DNA of 64,000 nucleotides from JAAYAY01 sp963674575 (GTDB lineage: Bacteria > Planctomycetota > Planctomycetia > Pirellulales > Thermoguttaceae). Position numbers and translations under genes: made by a program. This document shows, in pieces, positions 44,201-52,596 of this stretch (position 1 is its first letter; each line of letters opens with the position of its first letter). The notes beneath the pieces were generated by a model. The model saw nothing but the letters and a program-made list of their open reading frames with translations. It did not search any database and was not told where the DNA came from. The stretch spans positions 868,001 to 932,000 of the forward strand of contig CAXXQT010000002.1 of NCBI GenBank assembly GCA_963674575.2. The letters are read 5' to 3'.

Positions 44201-45661
44201 TCAGTCTGCCTTCTCTGCAGCACGTGCGATTCCCTTGAGCATCCTGGCAAAGACCAGTTGGTGCAGTGGGTAAAGGGCGTACCAGTAGGCCAGCCCAGGC
44301 AACCCCACGGGGTCAAAGATAGCCGTCTGCCGAATCTGCGACTTTTCTTCGGCTTCAGAAACATCAAACTCCAACCAGGCGCGACCGGGAACGCGCATCT
44401 CGGCCGCTAGCCTTAGACGCTCGTTGGTCTCAAACGCCTCCACTCGCCAGAAGTCCAGCGCATCTCCAACTCGCAAGTTCACCGGATCCCGACGTCCACG
44501 ACGCATACCAACTCCCCCGACGAGAAGATCCAACCAGCCGCGAATGTGCCAGAGCCAGGTCGCGTAGTACCAGCCCGTCTCGCCGCCGATTCGTTGGATA
44601 GGCGCGAAGGCGACGTCGGGCCTTACATCCACACTGGCGACCCTGGAATCAACAATACGGCTCCCGAATCGCACGCCACCCCAAGTCTGCGGCTCGCTTC
44701 CCGAAGACAAGGCATCCGACCAGCGGGTCTCTGCAAACTCCTGGTCTTCGTTGACCAAAGCACGCTGGATGGCATCAGGGAGGCCTCGCGGCTCGATATC
44801 GAACAGATCCAAGGCCGCCGTATCTCGAACGAGCGTTGGGTTGCGCACCCCCTCAATCAGCTTCCTGCCCACTCGCGCGTAGACGGGCGTCACCAGCCCC
44901 AGCCACAGACTGGACAAGTGAGGCGTCAACACCGGCACTGAGATCATCACCCGCCGTAGCCCGCGCTGCCGAGCATACTCGCGCATGATGTCTCCATAGG
45001 ATACCTGGTCCGGTCCGCCGATCTCAAACACCCGGCTCTCGCCCTCTTCCAAGTCCAGCGCGGCCAGGAGATACCCGAGGATGTCTTCCACGGCGATTGG
45101 CTGGGCGGGGGTCGCGACCCATCGTGGACAGATCATCATCGGCAGCCGCTCGACCAGCGAGCGTATCAGCTCGAACGACAGGCTACCGGAGCCGATGATG
45201 ATCGAAGCGCGAAACTCGATCACCTGCGACTCTGAAGACCGCAAGACCTCCCCAACTTCATGGCGACTGCGGAGATGGGGAGACAGTTTTTGCGTCGAAT
45301 CACCAAGACCGCCAAGGTAGACGATGCGGCGAACATCGGATTGCTTGGCTGCCGCGGCGAAATTTGCCGCCCCTTTCCGGTCGTCTTCCTCGAAATCACC
45401 ATGTGCCCCCATGGAGTGGACGAGATAGTAGGCGGTGTCCACGTCCTCAAGTACCGACGAGAGTGATTCGGGATCGAGAACGTCGGCTTGAACCACCTCC
45501 GTTTTGTCCGTCACCTGACCCTGCAGGCTCTCAGGTCGGCGCGTGAGACATCGGACACGGAGACCGCGATCCTCGAGCAGCGGCAACAAGCGTCCCCCGA
45601 TGTAACCAGTACCGCCAGTCAGGCATACGATCGAGTCTGAAGGATTCATCGGTCTGTCCAT
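44201..45661 (-). CDS. SDR-type NAD(P)-binding protein with C-terminal DUF2867
   Basis: 486 residues. CLTGGTGYIGGRLLPLLEDRGL (13-34) is the dinucleotide-binding motif, and YYLVHSMG and VYLGGLGDSTQ are typical of the atypical-SDR group. The C-terminal ~150 residues (GWYYATWLWHIRGWLDLLVGGVGMRRGRRDP, then LAAEMRVPGRAWLEFDV) form DUF2867. Proteins with this pairing recur beside photolyase and FAD-oxidoreductase genes in light-induced clusters; the reaction is unknown. It is convergent with the truncated DUF4174 gene and separated from it by 161 bases. Confidence 0.85.
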   Translation of the reverse strand: MDRPMNPSDSIVCLTGGTGYIGGRLLPLLEDRGLRVRCLTRRPESLQGQVTDKTEVVQADVLDPESLSSVLEDVDTAYYLVHSMGAHGDFEEDDRKGAANFAAAAKQSDVRRIVYLGGLGDSTQKLSPHLRSRHEVGEVLRSSESQVIEFRASIIIGSGSLSFELIRSLVERLPMMICPRWVATPAQPIAVEDILGYLLAALDLEEGESRVFEIGGPDQVSYGDIMREYARQRGLRRVMISVPVLTPHLSSLWLGLVTPVYARVGRKLIEGVRNPTLVRDTAALDLFDIEPRGLPDAIQRALVNEDQEFAETRWSDALSSGSEPQTWGGVRFGSRIVDSRVASVDVRPDVAFAPIQRIGGETGWYYATWLWHIRGWLDLLVGGVGMRRGRRDPVNLRVGDALDFWRVEAFETNERLRLAAEMRVPGRAWLEFDVSEAEEKSQIRQTAIFDPVGLPGLAYWYALYPLHQLVFARMLKGIARAAEKAD

Positions 45662-45679
45662 TTGAAGCTGCCAATCGAT

Positions 45680-46129
45680 TCACTTTCGAAGCCGCATCGC
45701 TTCACGAAAGAGAGCATCACACTGCGATTCCAGAACACCGCCCGTTAGCTTACACGGCGCGAAGGGTGTTCGTCGAACTACCTCCGCCGCCCGTATGTCG
45801 ATTTGATTCCATCCGATCTGCTGCAGGGTGCGAATCGAGGTGCCGTAGACGACTTCGGGAATGCCGGCCCAGGACACGGCACCTTGGCACATGCAGCAGG
45901 GTTCGGCAGTTGTGACCAAGCACAGGTTGGACCAGGAGACCTGCTCTTTTTTCGCCGCACAGCGATTGATGGCATCGATCTCACCGTGCAAGGTCGGATT
46001 CTCCTGCCATCGGTTCAGCCCCTCGGCCACGACTTCCCCAGTTTTGCGATGGATCAGAATCGCCCCAAAAGGAGCGGCCTGGTTCCGACGCGCAATGGCA
46101 ATGGCCAGACGCATGTACTTGTCGTGCAT
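45680..46129 (-). CDS. Nucleoside/guanine deaminase-like zinc enzyme (CMP/dCMP deaminase family)
   Basis: 149 residues from the ATG at 46129 with GGAG eight bases upstream; longer readings would run into the next gene. HGEIDAIN supplies the zinc His and catalytic Glu, and AEPCCMCQGAVSW the PCxxC zinc cysteines. PFGAILIHRKTGEVVAEGLN is typical of guanine deaminase and tRNA-adenosine-deaminase relatives. FAPCKLTGGVLESQCDALFRE at the end is closer to the small nucleoside deaminases than to TadA. It deaminates a purine or nucleoside in the cytoplasm; the exact base is not settled. Confidence 0.85.
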   Translation of the reverse strand: MHDKYMRLAIAIARRNQAAPFGAILIHRKTGEVVAEGLNRWQENPTLHGEIDAINRCAAKKEQVSWSNLCLVTTAEPCCMCQGAVSWAGIPEVVYGTSIRTLQQIGWNQIDIRAAEVVRRTPFAPCKLTGGVLESQCDALFREAMRLRK

Positions 46130-46244
46130 CGAAGGCTCCAATCTCTTCAGAACTAGCGGCGATTCTGCATGCTTCAAGCACTGCAGCCAGGGGCATCCAG
46201 CATCATAGCATCTTGCTAGAAACAGTGAAGTCGATGCGCGAACC

Positions 46245-47093
46245 TCACGATAGCTGTGATCGAACGGCGGTTGCCCGTCGCCGGATCTCCGCAAGTTCTG
46301 CTGCTGGCTTTCGGTCGAGGTTGCGAACCTGCATGACCATCCGCTGGTTCTTCTCCAGTTGACCGCGATGCCGCTGAAGGAAGTCCCAGTACAAAGTCGT
46401 GAAAGGGCAGGCATCCTCACCGCATGCCTTGGCAGGATCGTATCGGCAATCCGCACAGTAGTTGCTCATTCGCTGTATGTACTTGCCGGTTGCCACGTAC
46501 GGCTTGGAGGCCATGATGCCCCCATCGGCGAACTGCGACATCCCCAACGTATTGGGAAGCTCTGCCCATTCCACGGCATCGACGTACACCGCCAGATACC
46601 ACTCATGAACAGCGAGCGGTCTCACACCAAACAGAAGTGCAAACAGAACAATATCCAAATCCATGTGCTCTGCTCGCCCCAATTCATGCAAGTCCTCGTG
46701 CGTGCTTACACCCAGATTGCGAGCGTAGTAGTGCAGCAACACGTTTGTCTGACCGTATTTGTAGACCCCAAACTTGCCGTAGCAATCGATGCTTCGTGGT
46801 ACCCCGGCTGGCAACTTCGCTTCCAGCCAACGCTCATCTCCTCTGTTGATATCCGAGGTCTCAAGCAGTTCTGGTTCGATTTGCTCGACCGAACGGAACC
46901 AAGTCTTGCTCGTTCCTGAGAAGTGATCCAAGTAGTGACCGTCGCCTGCGGATGGGGATTCCTCGAAGAAGATCCTCGTGACTCCATGTTCTCCGCTTTG
47001 ATTGTCAATTGTCACCCAAAGATAGTGAGCCGAAGCCTGATGCGGCGAGCATAGGATGGCAACAAGTCCGAGAAGCGGCAGCCTTTTGAACAT
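46245..47093 (-). CDS. Chimeric gene: DUF4198-like secreted N-terminus joined to FeS-photolyase C-terminus
   Basis: 282 residues from the ATG at 47093 (GGAG upstream). Residues 1-149 have a signal peptide (LLGLVAILCSPHQASA) and a secreted DUF4198-like beta domain (HYLWVTIDNQSG, FFEESPSAGDGHYLD, GKFGVYKYGQTNVLLHYYAR). From residue ~150 the sequence is the C-terminal helical domain of bacterial (6-4) photolyase/FeS cryptochromes (PhrB/CryB): AVHEWYLAVYVDAVEWAELP, NTLGMSQFADGGIMASKPY and the iron-sulfur cysteines YCADC and CGEDACPF. The photolyase N-terminus, most of the FAD site and one Fe-S Cys are missing. Such a protein has no sensible function; it records a deletion that joined two genes in frame near 46645. 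Confidence 0.8.
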   Translation of the reverse strand: MFKRLPLLGLVAILCSPHQASAHYLWVTIDNQSGEHGVTRIFFEESPSAGDGHYLDHFSGTSKTWFRSVEQIEPELLETSDINRGDERWLEAKLPAGVPRSIDCYGKFGVYKYGQTNVLLHYYARNLGVSTHEDLHELGRAEHMDLDIVLFALLFGVRPLAVHEWYLAVYVDAVEWAELPNTLGMSQFADGGIMASKPYVATGKYIQRMSNYCADCRYDPAKACGEDACPFTTLYWDFLQRHRGQLEKNQRMVMQVRNLDRKPAAELAEIRRRATAVRSQLS

Positions 47094-47253
47094 AATTTCT
47101 ACTCCAGGGTGCGATACTTGGCCCAATACCAAACTATCTGTCGGCATATCGAAAGGCAACAGTGTGAGTCCCTGAGGTGTGCCTTCCCTGAGCCCTCCCA
47201 TTCCACGGTTGCCGTGAAGACGATGGTGTGTGCTCCTCCATCATACCGACTGG

Positions 47254-47835
47254 TTATCTGCCCTCGGTCACCTTGATCCAATCGACTTCCAGCCTGAACG
47301 GGCCAGCCTTCTTATCGCCCAGCAAGAACCCCACCGAATTTACCTTGCTTGGATCGAGTTTCTGGTCTGGGAAAACCCTGCCACGCCAGGTCGCGAAGAA
47401 TTTATCCACCGGCAGGCTAACCTCAATCCACTCGCCCTTCTTCGTCTTGAACGTTTGCCGGAACGAGTAACGACCAGAGCTTCTTGGAACGTACAGATTC
47501 ACACTGTATTCCCGACCATCACCACGAACACGAGCGGCAACCGAGTCGCCTGCATTGAGGTTGACCTTTGTTGGCCTGGAGCGAACCGAAGCGAAGCCAC
47601 CGTTGTTTTCCAGGGAGAGGGTACCGTAGAACTCCATCGTCTTGTTGTCGGTGATCTTGAAGCGGCCATCGGAGATGCCGCCCATCACACCATCATTGAC
47701 AGTCTGCCATTGCTTGGCGGCGTCGGGTTTGCTGAAGTCGAACCAAACAACCTGGCTATCATCGGCGCGCGCCGTAGTAACCAGGCATATGAGCATCAAG
47801 GCCACTCGCACACTTAACCGCTTGGTTTCCGACAT
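47254..47835 (-). CDS. CIA30-family (NDUFAF1-like) secreted protein
   Basis: 193 residues from the ATG at 47835 with AAGGAG seven bases upstream, and a signal peptide (VRVALMLICLVTTARA). WFDFSKPDAAKQWQTVNDGVMGGISDGRF is the CIA30 N-terminal hallmark, followed by GTLSLENNGGFASVRS and the GDSVAARVRGDGREYSVNL jelly-roll strands. CIA30 proteins are complex-I assembly factors in mitochondria; bacterial secreted versions have no assigned role and are common in stress-type gene sets. A truncated paralogue is at 38750-39073. It is upstream of the chimeric gene on the same strand. Confidence 0.88.
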   Translation of the reverse strand: MSETKRLSVRVALMLICLVTTARADDSQVVWFDFSKPDAAKQWQTVNDGVMGGISDGRFKITDNKTMEFYGTLSLENNGGFASVRSRPTKVNLNAGDSVAARVRGDGREYSVNLYVPRSSGRYSFRQTFKTKKGEWIEVSLPVDKFFATWRGRVFPDQKLDPSKVNSVGFLLGDKKAGPFRLEVDWIKVTEGR

Positions 47836-47984
47836 CGCTTCGCTCCTTCCGAATATGGGACAGGCGGGTTGCGGGCCATTGATTATACGTATCCCCAAGT
47901 CCAAAGCCATGATAGGCCGCCCAGGCTCTTCTCTGGAGCGAGCGTGCAGGAACTACGAGATTCCTTACAAGAGCCCCCCAAGCG

Positions 47985-48440
47985 TCAGCTAAATTCTCGA
48001 ATGGACCAGGCCATCCAAAAGACGAGCAACCCGCGCAGGCTCCAGGCCGCCGTCCGTAGCCAATTGGTCCAGACCAGACGCTTGTGCACCGCGGCATCGA
48101 ACTCTTTCGACAGAACCTCGTGACAAGGTACCTGAACAAGAAATGTGGAGCCCCATATCATGGTCAACAGAATGAGTCCACTCCAGGCCTGCAGGTTAGA
48201 GACGCCATGCGGCCGGAACCACACGAGGAGAAACGCGGTCGCTAGTTCGCCCAGCATCGGCGGCGCGACGACCCAGGTGGTCAGGGTCGTGTGACGCTGC
48301 TCGTAGGCAGAAAACTCCGCGACACCGACTCTGGCAAACAGAGGGTAATGAACGACCTGGACGAACCAGATGACGCCCGTCATGTACAGCGTGACAGCGC
48401 AATGTGCCAAGAAGAGCAAGTGGATCATCGAGTCATTCAT
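47985..48440 (-). CDS. Small four-helix membrane protein
   Basis: 151 residues from the ATG at 48440 with AGGAGG upstream. Four hydrophobic helices: IHLLFLAHCAVTLYMTGVIW, TTWVVAPPMLGELATAFLLVW, AWSGLILLTMIWGSTFLVQ and TAAWSLRGLLVFWMAW. Conserved-looking polar positions are QVVHYPLFARVG, the Gln/His in FLVQVPCHEVL and FDAAVHKRLVWTNWLRT. It resembles uncharacterised inner-membrane proteins of DUF1772-like type that occur with light-stress genes. Function unknown; the conserved His and Cys could bind a metal or heme. Confidence 0.7.
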   Translation of the reverse strand: MNDSMIHLLFLAHCAVTLYMTGVIWFVQVVHYPLFARVGVAEFSAYEQRHTTLTTWVVAPPMLGELATAFLLVWFRPHGVSNLQAWSGLILLTMIWGSTFLVQVPCHEVLSKEFDAAVHKRLVWTNWLRTAAWSLRGLLVFWMAWSIREFS

Positions 48441-48477
48441 GCGACGCCTCCTGAATAGGCTCTCGCGCGTACGGTAT

Positions 48478-48621
48478 CTACTCCCCTTGTTTCTCATCCT
48501 TTCCTGACGTTTCTGCCCTTCCTTCCTTGACCTGATCGCCAATGACAGTCTTGAGGGGACAGAACGAGAATGCTGGGCATTTCTTGCAGCCGGCCGTAAT
48601 GGCGATGGGGCATAGCGTCAT
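48478..48621 (-). CDS. Small Cys-rich protein (47 residues)
   Basis: MTLCPIAITAGCKKCPAFSF continues CPLKTVIGDQVKEG and ends with a charged tail. Five cysteines in a CPx6-Cx2-CPx4-CPLK arrangement occupy the first half, which suggests a metal or Fe-S site. AAGGAG lies seven bases upstream of the ATG at 48621, the clearest reason to regard it as a gene despite its size. It reads the same way as the membrane protein at 47985-48440 and lies 37 bases upstream of it, so the two are probably co-transcribed. I recall similar short proteins in other bacteria with no assigned role. Confidence 0.7.
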   Translation of the reverse strand: MTLCPIAITAGCKKCPAFSFCPLKTVIGDQVKEGRAETSGKDEKQGE

Positions 48622-48797
48622 CGCAATTCTCCTTCTCGATTCGATGGTTCTTGGGGAAATCCCCGACACAATCATTATCCCTTGACATTGTCGGGCCGCC
48701 CGGCGCACCAGCCTTCTCCGCAGGCAGGGCTTGTCGAAAACCAGAGCTTGTGCGAGGATCGAGCAATCGCCACCACAGTATCGCAGGGAGAGCTACC

Positions 48798-49544
48798 ATG
48801 GTGAATAGACTGACGACACTAACTCTCCTCTTCGCTATCCTGGCAAGTCTCAAAAGCGCCGCAGGTGCCCCTCCGCTTGACTACTTCCTGGCCGTCACAG
48901 TCCGCCCGTCGACCCTAATCAAGCATGAGGTCGACTTGCAGGGTCCTTTCGATCAAACGAGAGTCGAGACGCTGCTGGTAGGACCGAGCTACTTCTGCCA
49001 CGCGGTGGGTGTGGGCTTGCAACCCGTCGCGCAGCAAGGCGCCTGTTTCAACTGGTACAAGATTGATGAGCCCAACAAGGAACCAGAACGGCCGCTTTCC
49101 GTTCAATCCCCATTCCTGGGTGAAGCCTCCGTCGAGGTAGTGATCGGAAACGCAGCATGTCTCCTGTCCCCCGCGAAGCGGCTCACGACTGGACGACCAA
49201 GCGATGCTTCGGAAGGACTCAGCTACCTTAAGGGATATCGCATTCTCGAAGGCCGAGATCTCCGAAAAAAGGTGCAGCTCACGCTTGGGTCGGACCCGGA
49301 GTTGAACACAGTGACCAAAGCGGCCTTTCTGTGTGTACCGGCCGACGAGTGGCACCATGACGAGCACTTCCCAATCCACAACAAGGACGGATGCCTTATG
49401 ATCTACGAGTTGCTTCCAACGAGCCAAACCGGCAATATCACGACCATTGATCAGTTTGGGCTGAACAAGCTCGAGGCGCATTCGGGTCGATATTTATTGG
49501 CTCCCGCCACGATCGTCGGTAAAGAAGATCGCCCGGGGCGCTGA
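48798..49544 (+). CDS. Secreted protein with two similar domains (DUF7450-like)
   Basis: 248 residues from the ATG at 48798, with AGGGAG upstream and a signal peptide (LTTLTLLFAILASLKSAAGA). The two halves share a plan: a Tyr-containing start, a VEVVIGNAACLLSP/VTKAAFLCVPADEW strand pair, and a LxxYKI or CLMIYEL strand followed by a QFG turn (TTIDQFGLNKLEAHSGRYLLAPA). This resembles DUF7450 repeats found in secreted and cell-surface proteins, with conserved Cys in each half that could pair. No function known. It is divergent from the small Cys-rich gene and convergent with the fasciclin gene. Confidence 0.6.
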   Translation: MVNRLTTLTLLFAILASLKSAAGAPPLDYFLAVTVRPSTLIKHEVDLQGPFDQTRVETLLVGPSYFCHAVGVGLQPVAQQGACFNWYKIDEPNKEPERPLSVQSPFLGEASVEVVIGNAACLLSPAKRLTTGRPSDASEGLSYLKGYRILEGRDLRKKVQLTLGSDPELNTVTKAAFLCVPADEWHHDEHFPIHNKDGCLMIYELLPTSQTGNITTIDQFGLNKLEAHSGRYLLAPATIVGKEDRPGR

Positions 49545-49690
49545 TCTTGGATTTAGAGGCTCTTCGCCAAAACGCCAGCCACGCGCCCGAGCGCGTGACC
49601 CGCGATCCACACCTTGGAACTAGGGTTCAGTTATTCTTCGCAGTGTGCTTCTGGGCCTTTTCGTTTGGAATCATCAAGGTGTCGATGACA

Positions 49691-49721
49691 TCTCGGCGGC
49701 GGATCACGTTCGCCGCCGAGA
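49691..49721. terminator. GC-rich 11-bp hairpin between convergent genes, candidate bidirectional terminator
   Basis: TCTCGGCGGCG (49691-49701) is an exact inverted repeat of CGCCGCCGAGA (49711-49721) around a nine-base loop. It lies 28 bases from the fasciclin stop and 147 bases from the opposing stop. There is no T-run on either side, so intrinsic termination is not certain. Confidence 0.4.
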
Positions 49722-49748
49722 GAGCCGCTCCTCGCAATGGTCTCAAGA

Positions 49749-50645
49749 CTACTTCGGCAGGATAACCGAGTCGATCACATGCACCACGCCGTTGCCGCAA
49801 ACGATGTCAGCGGCAACCACCGTAGCATTGTCCACCATGACCTTCTCGCCCTCAGTCTTGATGGTTACCTCAGAACCCTGGACGGTCTTCGCTTTGTCCA
49901 GTTTCACGACGTCTTTCGCCATGACCTTGCCAGGCACCACGTGGTAAGTGAGGATTGCGGTCAACTTTTCCTTATTCTCGGGCTTCAGCAAATCCTCAAC
50001 GGTGCCTGCCGGGAGCTTCTTAAAGGCCTCGTCCGTAGGAGCGAAGACCGTAAAGGGACCTTCTCCCTTTAACGTCTTAACGAGCCCGGCAGCCTTGAGT
50101 GCCGCCGCCAACGTCTTGAACTTTCCCGCGGCGACTGCAGTGGCCACAATGTCTTTCGGCATAATGACTGAGTCGATCACATGAATCACGCCGTTCTTAC
50201 AGGCAATATCCGCCTTCACGACCTTTGCCTTGTCGATCATGACCGTGTCTTCCTTGACGGCGATTTTGACTTCCGCCCCTTGGACGGTCTTCGCCTTCTT
50301 AAGTTTCACGACATCCGCGGCCATGACCTTGCCGGGCACCACGTGATAGGTCAACACGGCGATCAACTTGTCCTTATTCTCCGGTTTCAAGAGCGCTTCT
50401 ATGGCCTTCTTGGGTAGTTTCGCGAACGCCTCGTCGGTCGGCGCGAATACGGTGAACGGACCCTCGCCGGATAGAGTCTCCGCCAGCCCGGCCGCCTTGA
50501 CTGCCGCTACGAGGGTCTCGAAGTCATCCGACTCGACGGCATTCTCGACGATCGTCTTGTCGCAGGTTCCGCAGTCGGCGAGGCACCTGGTTCCAAAGGA
50601 CACCACCACCGCCAACGCCAAAAAAACGGTAAGCAATCTCTTCAT
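49749..50645 (-). CDS. Secreted protein with two tandem fasciclin (FAS1) domains
   Basis: 298 residues from the ATG at 50645 with GGAGG upstream, and a signal peptide (LLTVFLALAVVVSFGTRCLA). Domain 1 covers ~30-160 and domain 2 ~165-298. Both contain GPFTVFAPTDEAF, TYHVVPGKVMA, VKL-KAKTVQG and end with the ...GNGVIHVIDSV(I/L)xP strand. The two copies are so alike that they must come from a recent internal duplication. FAS1 proteins mediate adhesion or surface interactions in the periplasm or extracellular space. CGTCD near the N-terminus is an unusual extra CxxC. Confidence 0.93.
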   Translation of the reverse strand: MKRLLTVFLALAVVVSFGTRCLADCGTCDKTIVENAVESDDFETLVAAVKAAGLAETLSGEGPFTVFAPTDEAFAKLPKKAIEALLKPENKDKLIAVLTYHVVPGKVMAADVVKLKKAKTVQGAEVKIAVKEDTVMIDKAKVVKADIACKNGVIHVIDSVIMPKDIVATAVAAGKFKTLAAALKAAGLVKTLKGEGPFTVFAPTDEAFKKLPAGTVEDLLKPENKEKLTAILTYHVVPGKVMAKDVVKLDKAKTVQGSEVTIKTEGEKVMVDNATVVAADIVCGNGVVHVIDSVILPK

Positions 50646-50927
50646 TGTGCACACCTCCCTAATTGACACCACGATTGACAGAAGTACGGTGGGTTCGGAG
50701 CGCCCGGAATCCGTACGTGCAACAGCGAGGCCCACTTGTCACTGACCTGGCCCCCGACTGTGAAATTGTCGCACGGCCAATACCTGGGGCAAGAGCGGCG
50801 CGCGGACTTGACCGGACACTAACACGATCCACACGGAACCTAGCTGCCTGCAGGAAAGCCGACTTCAAGCATGCAAATTCCGAACTCGCGGGGGTTTGGC
50901 AATTCCGCGATTCGTCCACTTATTGAA

Positions 50928-51338
50928 TCAGGAGTCGTCAAGCCAGCACCCGGCCAGATAGCCGAATCCGCCTACGGATGCGGCGAGCACGGTGCCCCAG
51001 CACAGATCAACAACGGTGACGATCCACGGCCAGTTCTTTACGGTGGTGTGATTCGTCAGATCGTACGTCGCGTACGTCACGAGTCCGAAGAACGCGCCGA
51101 GGAGAATCGCCTTCAGCAGCGATCGAGCCTGAAGACTGGGATTCACCACGAAAACGACCAAACCGGCCACGAAAAGCGCGTAGAAGAAAAATGCGGCCCA
51201 CCAATTGGGTTGGTCGGCCAAGAGAAAGCCGATGTGTTTGCGATAGAACGTGCGGGCAACAAACCCCAGCCAAACGAAGTCAATAGCTAGGAAACCGATG
51301 AAGGTCGCAACGTAAAGCTTCAGATAGTAGGCCATCAT
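50928..51338 (-). CDS. DUF2177 family membrane protein
   Basis: About 136 residues from ATG 51338 (or 51335) with four helices: LKLYVATFIGFLAIDFVWLG, WAAFFFYALFVAGLVVFVV, LLKAILLGAFFGLVTYATYDLTN and IVTVVDLCWGTVLAASVGG. DFVWLG(F)VARTFY, YALFVAG and TYATYDLTN with DxxWGT are the defining DUF2177 elements. The family is regularly encoded with photolyase, FAD-oxidoreductase and DUF1295 genes in light- and singlet-oxygen-induced clusters of other bacteria, with unknown biochemistry. It starts 23 bases after the SDR gene stop and is likely co-transcribed with it. Confidence 0.88.
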   Translation of the reverse strand: MMAYYLKLYVATFIGFLAIDFVWLGFVARTFYRKHIGFLLADQPNWWAAFFFYALFVAGLVVFVVNPSLQARSLLKAILLGAFFGLVTYATYDLTNHTTVKNWPWIVTVVDLCWGTVLAASVGGFGYLAGCWLDDS

Positions 51339-51360
51339 GCTACCCCAGTTGGTAAAAGGA

Positions 51361-52116
51361 CTATCCCCGGGTTCGCAACGACCCGAGACCGCCATCCACA
51401 CCAATCACTTGTCCGGTGACCCACGAATTCGCCGGGTCGAGAAGCCAGGCCACGAGCGAAGCGATGTCCTCCGGCTCACCAAGGCGACCGAGCGCGTGCA
51501 TCGCCCGAGACGACTCGGCCGATTTCGGGTTGTCCCAGATACGCTTTGTCATGGGCGTACGAACGAGTCCAGGCGCAATCGCATTGATTCGAACATTCTT
51601 GGAAGCGTAGCTGGTCGCAGCAGCGAGGGTCAAGCCGACCACGCCAGCCTTGGCCGCGGCAATCGCCTCGTGGTTTGCCAGTCCAATGCGAGCAGCGCTT
51701 GATGAGAAGAGCACGATCGACCCCCCCACTCCGCGCATCGCCTTCGCGGCTGATCTAACGACCGCGAAAGCGGAGGTCAGATTCGTCGCAATAACATCGT
51801 CCCACTCTTCGTAGCTTGTAATGTGAGCCGATTTCAGCAGGAGGGAACCGACACAATTGACAACTCCATCAAGTCGCCCGAAGTGCGAGACAGTCCCTTC
51901 CACCACGGATTCCATTGTCGATGGATCGGCAACATCGAACTCCCATTTCGGAGCACCGAGTTTTGCGGCCAAGTCGTCCAATCGCTCGGAGTGTCGACTT
52001 GCCAGCCCGACGGATGCTCCGGTGGAAGCCAGGTGGCGACAAAGGGCGGACCCGATGCCTCCAGAAGCCCCGAAAACCAAGTGAACAGGCCGATTCGTCG
52101 AAACTGCGTTGTCCAT
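51361..52116 (-). CDS. SDR-family protein lacking the catalytic Tyr
   Basis: 251 residues from the ATG at 52116, which has GAGAGGG upstream. VHLVFGASGGIGSALCRHLASTGA is the TGxxxGxG-type cofactor site and NCVG a variant NNAG motif. Where the catalytic YxxxK should stand, the sequence is ANHEAIAAAKAGVVGL: Lys is present but Ile replaces Tyr. NAIAPGLVRTPMTKRI and VIGVDGGL at the end are normal. The fold and cofactor binding are clear, but ordinary dehydrogenase chemistry is doubtful. It sits between the DCC oxidoreductase and DUF2177 genes on the same strand and should be part of that operon. Confidence 0.85.
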   Translation of the reverse strand: MDNAVSTNRPVHLVFGASGGIGSALCRHLASTGASVGLASRHSERLDDLAAKLGAPKWEFDVADPSTMESVVEGTVSHFGRLDGVVNCVGSLLLKSAHITSYEEWDDVIATNLTSAFAVVRSAAKAMRGVGGSIVLFSSSAARIGLANHEAIAAAKAGVVGLTLAAATSYASKNVRINAIAPGLVRTPMTKRIWDNPKSAESSRAMHALGRLGEPEDIASLVAWLLDPANSWVTGQVIGVDGGLGSLRTRG

Positions 52117-52182
52117 TCTCTGGACCCTCTCTTGAGTGGGCTGAAACTGCATTCAGACTCGAGCAAGACTTGTTACGGGCCA

Positions 52183-52596
52183 TTATCGCTCCAACTGGCA
52201 AGCGGCGGAATCAGCAGCGCATCGCCCCGTCATCCTGAGTCGATTCCGGGCGAACAAGCGGTAGGCTCCGTCAAGCAGGTTGCTTACCACCGGCAGGCGG
52301 GTGAGGCCTACAACGGGCCCCCAACCAAGGGCGGAGTAGATACGACGAAAGACCTCTACGCCACGTATCCAACCCCCATCGGGCAGACGCGCGTGGATCT
52401 CCGCCATCACTGCATCCTGAGTCAAACCGTACTCGCCGGCCTCAAATTCGGCCGCGGCTATGTTGGTGAAGCGAATCCGCTGCCTCCGGTCCATGCGCCG
52501 GAGCATCTTGACCTCGCGATCGCATAGCGGACAATCGCCATCGTAGAGAACTTCAATTTCCTTCCCATCACCGAATCGCTCGTCCTGGGGGCACAT
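52183..52596 (-). CDS. DCC-family (DUF393) thiol-disulfide oxidoreductase
   Basis: 137 residues. EIEVLYDGDCPLCDREVKML has the DGxCPxC motif of the thioredoxin-like DCC family (Cys at 22 and 25). FTNIAAAEF, MAEIHARLPDGGWIRGVEVFRRIYSAL and the LARNRLRMTGR-like tail are usual. GAGGAG precedes the ATG by seven bases. Its partner is unknown; the family commonly accompanies DUF1295, SDR and photolyase genes. First gene of a probable minus-strand operon with the SDR and DUF2177 genes (66- and 22-base gaps). Confidence 0.9.
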   Translation of the reverse strand: MCPQDERFGDGKEIEVLYDGDCPLCDREVKMLRRMDRRQRIRFTNIAAAEFEAGEYGLTQDAVMAEIHARLPDGGWIRGVEVFRRIYSALGWGPVVGLTRLPVVSNLLDGAYRLFARNRLRMTGRCAADSAACQLER

